A stretch of DNA of 64,000 nucleotides from Treponema sp. (GTDB lineage Bacteria > Spirochaetota > Spirochaetia > Treponematales > Treponemataceae): contig JAEDED010000012.1 in NCBI GenBank assembly GCA_016293495.1, positions 7,867 through 71,866 on the forward strand, given 5' to 3'. The notes below the pieces were generated by a model. It had not been told where the DNA came from. It searched no databases and saw nothing but the letters and a program-made list of their open reading frames with translations. The stretch's first letter is position 1. Each line of letters opens with the position of its first letter. Made by a program: the position numbers and the translations under genes. Below, one piece after another: positions 60,149 to 64,000 of this stretch.

Positions 60149-60801
60149 TGACTTTTCCTTTTTCACTTACAGCAGCGGCTTTCTCATTTTTTGCAGGAAC
60201 TGCCGTTGCTGCAATTGTTTATTTTGTTCTCTGCCTGATTTTAAAAAAATCAATTAAAGGAATAAAGATTTCGCTGTTCATTGCTTCGCTTGCAATGCTT
60301 ACTGGTGTATTTGCCTGTTATCTTGTTTTCTTTCGCGAAACAGATTTTGGTCAGTTAAAAAGTGCAGACTGGATTTTTGCTGCAAGTATTTTTACTGCAG
60401 GAATTCTTTTTCTTGTTTTTACAAGATGGTTTGTGCTGATTGCAGTTCCTGCTTATCTGATATTTTCATTCCTTGCATATCTCTCGCTTAATTCCCTTTA
60501 TCCGAGAAAATCCTTTTTTGATTATAAAGCCGAGACTGAACAGAACAGAACGGTTGTGATTGAATGCCACGAGGTTAATCCATATCTTCTTCTTCCAATG
60601 CCGCGAATCTGGTATAAAATCAAGACAGATGGATCAATCAGCGTAAATCCATTGTACTCGTTTATGAACAGAACTTTGTTTACAGACACTCATGATGTTG
60701 AACTTGAAATTCCCCGCCAGAAATATTATCCGGTGCAGTACAAACTTAACATCAAGTGCTCTGCCACAAATCTTGAAGTAAAAGCCGAAAGTGTAAACTG
60801 A
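60148..60801 (+). CDS. hypothetical membrane protein
   Basis: I do not recognise this 217-residue protein. About four membrane helices lie in the first 120 residues. A ~95-residue soluble C-terminal part follows (TVVIECHEVNPYLLLPMPRIWYKIKTD). Its ATG shares one base with the stop of the cytidylate-kinase-like gene, so the two are co-translated. Confidence 0.65.
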   Translation: MTFPFSLTAAAFSFFAGTAVAAIVYFVLCLILKKSIKGIKISLFIASLAMLTGVFACYLVFFRETDFGQLKSADWIFAASIFTAGILFLVFTRWFVLIAVPAYLIFSFLAYLSLNSLYPRKSFFDYKAETEQNRTVVIECHEVNPYLLLPMPRIWYKIKTDGSISVNPLYSFMNRTLFTDTHDVELEIPRQKYYPVQYKLNIKCSATNLEVKAESVN

Positions 60802-60855
60802 CCCTAATCAGACTGACTTAAACTTTTATTGCGAGATAAAGATGATTTTAATCAA

Positions 60856-60883
60856 TTGACTTTTATTTCAAGACAAATATAAT
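60856..60883 (+). promoter_or_regulatory. promoter of pgsA
   Basis: TTGACT (60856-60861), 16 nt, TATAAT (60878-60883), ending 6 nt before the ATG at 60890. This is the clearest leaderless-type arrangement in the window. Confidence 0.7.
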
Positions 60884-60889
60884 TTAGCT

Positions 60890-61486
60890 ATGAAATTATC
60901 AAATAAGTTTACATTAGTCAGAATTATTTTTGCACCAGTATTTTTACTGCTGTTTTTCCTTCCGGGATATATCAATAATCCATTATTTACACAGATTACA
61001 GGCTGGGCATTTCTCCCGCTGATGGGGTTTGCGGAATTTACAGATTTTCTTGACGGATACTCTGCCCGAAAAAATAACGAAGTCAGCGATTTCGGAAAGC
61101 TCTTTGATCCGTTTGCCGACATTTTCCTTCATATCACAATTCTGGCTGCGTTTACAGTTGCCGGTCCTTTTAATTTCATCTGTCTTATGCTTATCATTTA
61201 CCGGGAATTTACGATGAACTTTTTGCGTATGGTAGCAACCAAAAAGGGCGTTGCAATTGCGGCACGTAAAGGCGGAAAATTCAAGACATGTCTTTATATC
61301 TTTACAGGCTTTGTAATGCTTATCTGCCTTTGTGCAGAAAGAATAGGCTGTCCGTTCCCGGCTGATATTTTAAGCGGAATTAACATTGCTGTTCAGGTAT
61401 TGAGCTGGCTTTGTGTGGCTGCCGCATACATTTCTTTTATTGATTATCTTAAAAACTTCGGATCAATGTTAAAAGATGAAATGTAG
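60890..61486 (+). CDS. pgsA: CDP-alcohol phosphatidyltransferase (PgsA type)
   Basis: This is a 198-residue protein with about five membrane helices. The CDP-alcohol motif is complete: D-F-L-D-G-Y-S-A-R-x8-G-x3-D-x3-D (from TDFLDGYSARK to LFDPFAD). It would make phosphatidylglycerol phosphate for membrane lipid synthesis. No Shine-Dalgarno site is visible before ATG 60890, which lies 6 nt after TATAAT. Confidence 0.9.
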   Translation: MKLSNKFTLVRIIFAPVFLLLFFLPGYINNPLFTQITGWAFLPLMGFAEFTDFLDGYSARKNNEVSDFGKLFDPFADIFLHITILAAFTVAGPFNFICLMLIIYREFTMNFLRMVATKKGVAIAARKGGKFKTCLYIFTGFVMLICLCAERIGCPFPADILSGINIAVQVLSWLCVAAAYISFIDYLKNFGSMLKDEM

Positions 61487-61531
61487 GTTATTTTTAGTGA
61501 AATTCTGATCAAAATTCATTTTTTTAGTTAC

Positions 61532-61570
61532 AAGAGGGTTGAAAAGCTCTATTTTCTTCCCTTTTTTTTC
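61532..61570 (+). terminator. terminator of pgsA
   Basis: AGGG-tt-GAAAA stem with TTTTC-tt-CCCT around a 6-nt loop, then a long T-run. Confidence 0.65.
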
Positions 61571-61587
61571 TTGCAAGATAATAAAAG

Positions 61588-61614
61588 TAATTTTATAATA
61601 ATAGTTACCGATAA
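61588..61614 (+). promoter_or_regulatory. sigma28 (FliA)-like promoter of the chemoreceptor gene
   Basis: TAATTTTA (61588-61595), 11-nt spacer, ACCGATAA (61607-61614). The -10 matches 7 of 8 bases of the GCCGATAA flagellar consensus and the spacing is exact; the -35 matches 5 of 8. Confidence 0.6.
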
Positions 61615-61641
61615 TTCATATAATTAATAATTTTTTATGGT

Positions 61642-61664
61642 AGGAAAAAACCTGCATTGAGGTT
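61642..61664 (+). promoter_or_regulatory. two alternative hairpins over the chemoreceptor ribosome site
   Basis: AACCT (61649-61653) can pair with AGGTT (61660-61664), which covers the GAGG ribosome site. CCT (61651-61653) could instead pair with AGG (61642-61644). The two are mutually exclusive. Confidence 0.35.
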
Positions 61665-61669
61665 AATTT

Positions 61670-63766
61670 ATGGAAGAAAAAAAGATAAAGAAAAGACTTG
61701 TAGTAGCTACTATTGGAATCATTGGTTCTGTAATTATTGTTGCATTCTGTCTTCTTGCACTTTTATCAGTAAAAAGAGCTCGCTCTATAATCGTTAACGA
61801 TACAACAGAAAATGTTGAGTTGATTTCGAAAGGTTATGCTGATGCAGTTTCATACTGGATTATGAGAGGTGTTGAAGCGCTTGATGCTTACAGCAACAGT
61901 GATGTTGTTTACAATCATGCTTCTTCGCAGGAAATCGGAAAATGGCTTACAACAACAACTGGACGCCGTTACAAAGACTTCGATTACGTCCTCTTCATTG
62001 ATGCAGATGGTAACAGTTTCTACGATTCTGGCAAAACAGGAAATCACTCAGACCGTGCCTACTATAAAAAAATTAAATCTGGTGCTTCAAAATGGACAAT
62101 TGAAAATCCTACACTTGCAAAGGCAACCGGAAAAGTTTCTGTAATGGTTGTAAAAGGCGCATACGACAAAGACGGCAAGCTCGTCGGAATGTTCGTAGGT
62201 GTTCACGCACTTAAATTCATCCAGGATGAAATTTCTTCACTTAAACTTGGTGATCAGGGATTTGCATTCCTTCTTGACGGAAACGGTGTTGTAGTAAGTC
62301 ATAAAGATCCTTCGTTCGCAATTGAAAAAAACTTCGTAACAGACAAAGAGTTCCCACAAGACCTTCGCGATATTGCTTCAAAGATGATCGCTGGAGAAGC
62401 TTCATCTGGTTACGCTTACAAAGGAACTCCAGACCAGATGTTCCTTGCTTATGAACCTGTAAAGAATACTCCATGGTCAATTGCATTCTGTGTTCCTGAG
62501 GCTCAGCTCCATCAGTCAGCAAATGATCTTCGCTCAACATTAATTGTTGGTAACGTTTTAATCGGGGTGATAATTCTTGTTGTAATGGCAGTTATGCTTA
62601 CAGTTTCATTAAAGCCATTGGCAGTAGTTGTTAAAATAATTGAGGGTATTGCTTCTGGTAATGCTGACTTGACCCGTCGTATTGAAGTAACTCATAATAA
62701 CGAAATCGGTCAGGTAGTAAACGGATTCAATGCATTCGTTAAGAAGATTCAGGATATTATCATTAAGATTAAGGAATCTAAAGTTAACCTCGATTCTATT
62801 GATTCTGACCTTAGGGCTGCAGTAGAAGATACAGAAAGTTCTATTACACAGATTCTTGCAAATATCGAAAGCGTTAAAGCTGGAATTACAAAAGAAAATG
62901 CTTCTGTTCAGGGAACAGTAAGTGCAATTACAGAAATTGCTTCTAACATTCAGTCTCTTGAAAGAATGATTGAAAATCAGGCAAGTGGTGTAACACAGGC
63001 CAGTGCAGCAATTGAAGAAATGATCGGCAACATTGGTTCAGTTAATACATCTGTAGAAAAGATGGCTAACTCATTCGAAGAACTTCAGGCTAATGCAACA
63101 TCTGGTGCTCAGAAACAGCAGACTGTAAATGAACGCATTGAACAGATTGAAAGTCAGTCAGTAATGCTCCAGGAAGCAAACGCTGCTATTGCGGCTATCG
63201 CAGAACAGACAAACCTTCTTGCTATGAACGCTGCAATCGAAGCTGCCCATGCCGGTGAAGCTGGTAAAGGATTCTCAGTTGTTGCTGACGAAATCCGTAA
63301 GCTTTCTGAAACATCTCAGACTCAGTCACGAACAATCGGTGATCAGCTTAATAAGATTAAAGAACAGATTGGTGATGTAGTAACTTCATCTGCTGAAAGT
63401 TCTGCAGCATTCCAGGCAGTATCAACAAATATCGAATCAACTGATGAACTTGTACGCCAGATTCGTTCTGCAATGCAGGAACAGCAGGAAGGTTCTAAAC
63501 AGGTACTTGAAGCTCTCCAGTCAATGAGTGATACAACTCAGCAGGTACGCGAAGCTTCAATTGAAATGTCATCTGGATCTCAGTCAATTCTTCACGAAAT
63601 TGGAATTCTTAAAGATTACTCAGATGAAATGGAAACTAATATGATGGAAATGGATGCCGGTGCTAAGAAGATCAACGAAACTGGAGTTGCTCTCCACGAT
63701 CTTTCAACAACAATGCGCGATGCCATTTCTGGAATTGGTGATCAGATCGATCAGTTCAAGGTTTAA
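61670..63766 (+). CDS. methyl-accepting chemotaxis protein with double-Cache sensor
   Basis: This is a 698-residue chemoreceptor. TM1 lies at ~12-34 and a double-Cache (dCache_1) sensor at ~38-285 (YVLFIDADGNSFYDSGKTGNHSDRAYYKKI, then QGFAFLLDGNGVVVSHKD). TM2 is at ~290-315, followed by HAMP and a signalling domain with the tip QTNLLAMNAAIEAAHAGEAGKGFSVVADEIRKL. No CheR pentapeptide is seen. Ligands of such sensors are often amino acids or organic acids. It has a sigma28-like promoter. Confidence 0.95.
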   Translation: MEEKKIKKRLVVATIGIIGSVIIVAFCLLALLSVKRARSIIVNDTTENVELISKGYADAVSYWIMRGVEALDAYSNSDVVYNHASSQEIGKWLTTTTGRRYKDFDYVLFIDADGNSFYDSGKTGNHSDRAYYKKIKSGASKWTIENPTLAKATGKVSVMVVKGAYDKDGKLVGMFVGVHALKFIQDEISSLKLGDQGFAFLLDGNGVVVSHKDPSFAIEKNFVTDKEFPQDLRDIASKMIAGEASSGYAYKGTPDQMFLAYEPVKNTPWSIAFCVPEAQLHQSANDLRSTLIVGNVLIGVIILVVMAVMLTVSLKPLAVVVKIIEGIASGNADLTRRIEVTHNNEIGQVVNGFNAFVKKIQDIIIKIKESKVNLDSIDSDLRAAVEDTESSITQILANIESVKAGITKENASVQGTVSAITEIASNIQSLERMIENQASGVTQASAAIEEMIGNIGSVNTSVEKMANSFEELQANATSGAQKQQTVNERIEQIESQSVMLQEANAAIAAIAEQTNLLAMNAAIEAAHAGEAGKGFSVVADEIRKLSETSQTQSRTIGDQLNKIKEQIGDVVTSSAESSAAFQAVSTNIESTDELVRQIRSAMQEQQEGSKQVLEALQSMSDTTQQVREASIEMSSGSQSILHEIGILKDYSDEMETNMMEMDAGAKKINETGVALHDLSTTMRDAISGIGDQIDQFKV

Positions 63767-63830
63767 TAAGGTTTATTAAAAACAAAACTAGTAAAAATCA
63801 ACTTGTTGATTAATTGATAAATATGTCTGG

Positions 63831-63859
63831 TCAAGGCGCGCTTACGCTCAAGGTCTTGA
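63831..63859. repeat. second copy of a TCAAGGC-type palindrome
   Basis: TCAAGGC (63831-63837) pairs with GTCTTGA (63853-63859). The arm, CG-rich loop and CTCA segment resemble those of the insertion at 36005-36040. Confidence 0.4.
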
Positions 63860-63906
63860 TTCAGCCGTTTTGAGGGTGTCTGACAATCATACACCCTCAA
63901 TTATAA

Positions 63907-63948
63907 AAAATGGCCGTTATGGTATAAATCATAACGGCCATTTTTTTT
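63907..63948 (+). terminator. terminator downstream of the chemoreceptor
   Basis: A perfect 13-bp stem AATGGCCGTTATG/CATAACGGCCATT followed by eight T residues. Confidence 0.9.
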
Positions 63949-64000
63949 GACTCTTCATCAATAAGTGTGAGAGAAAAAGTTATATAAATCTAAGAAATAC

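Larger units (their letters stand above)
63767..64000. other. gene-free right edge with hairpins
   Basis: It contains a TCAAGGC...GTCTTGA hairpin (63831-63859) that resembles the element at 35997-36049, then a perfect 10-bp hairpin TTGAGGGTGT/ACACCCTCAA (63870-63900), then a strong terminator. The last 50 bp show nothing. Confidence 0.6.

Overview
The window is about 64 kb of an AT-rich bacterial chromosome, most likely from a Treponema-like spirochaete. Supporting signs are the adjacent TIGR03546/TIGR03545 pair, the rpsP-khpA-rimM-trmD-rplS block followed by FliK/YlqG-like and FlhB-C-like genes, two chemoreceptors, several small lipoproteins, AddAB and rubrerythrin. A GH94 disaccharide phosphorylase points to a sugar-fermenting, probably gut or rumen, lifestyle. 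Species assignment is inference. No integrase, intact transposase, CRISPR array or rRNA was seen. The only RNA gene found is one tRNA-Leu(UAA).

Layout. 1-4.1 kb: a truncated OmpA-like gene diverges from a GGDEF-EAL enzyme, followed by azlC-azlD. 4.1-6.6 kb: a small membrane protein, rplM-rpsI, recX and a response regulator with an excisionase-type HTH. 6.7-9.3 kb (minus): CYTH protein, DUF975 membrane protein, SppA. 9.4-16.3 kb: GH94 phosphorylase, an NSS transporter (minus), a D-2-hydroxyacid dehydrogenase and a SulP transporter. 16.3-22.7 kb: a padR-DUF1700-pspC-ATP-grasp operon with a near-consensus promoter and operator, then pgeF, a ROK regulator, and ybaK and a methyltransferase (minus). 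22.8-30.6 kb: a diguanylate cyclase, then the S16-L19 block running into small motility-flavoured genes and yraN. 30.6-40.2 kb: tRNA-Leu, a repeat-rich gap, a chemoreceptor, M18 peptidase, TatD, a zinc-ribbon lipoprotein, pgi, argR, small stress proteins and rubrerythrin. 40.3-50.4 kb: mutS2 (minus), then a lipoprotein-addB-addA operon. 50.4-64 kb: ACT protein, rhomboid, ilvD, TIGR03546/03545, uppP, nnr, NUDIX, a cytidylate-kinase-like protein, pgsA and a chemoreceptor.

Functional themes are translation, c-di-GMP and chemotaxis signalling, DNA repair (AddAB, MutS2, RecX, TatD), envelope biogenesis (UppP, PgsA, OmpA, rhomboid) and sugar metabolism (GH94, Pgi).

The most unusual signals lie outside or between the genes. 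(i) At least four genes have good sigma70-type promoters whose -10 box ends only 6-7 nt before the start codon, which predicts leaderless mRNAs. (ii) The last 19 codons of pgi are duplicated behind the gene and the copy is split by an ~85-bp palindromic element. (iii) Five 19-bp repeats lie next to tRNA-Leu, beside an unlisted 49-aa ORF made of 11-residue repeats. (iv) A sigma28-like promoter precedes the last chemoreceptor. (v) A PadR-type inverted repeat overlaps the -10 of its own operon. No wholly new multi-gene system stands out. The PadR/ATP-grasp operon and the cluster downstream of rplS are the best candidates for uncharacterised functions.
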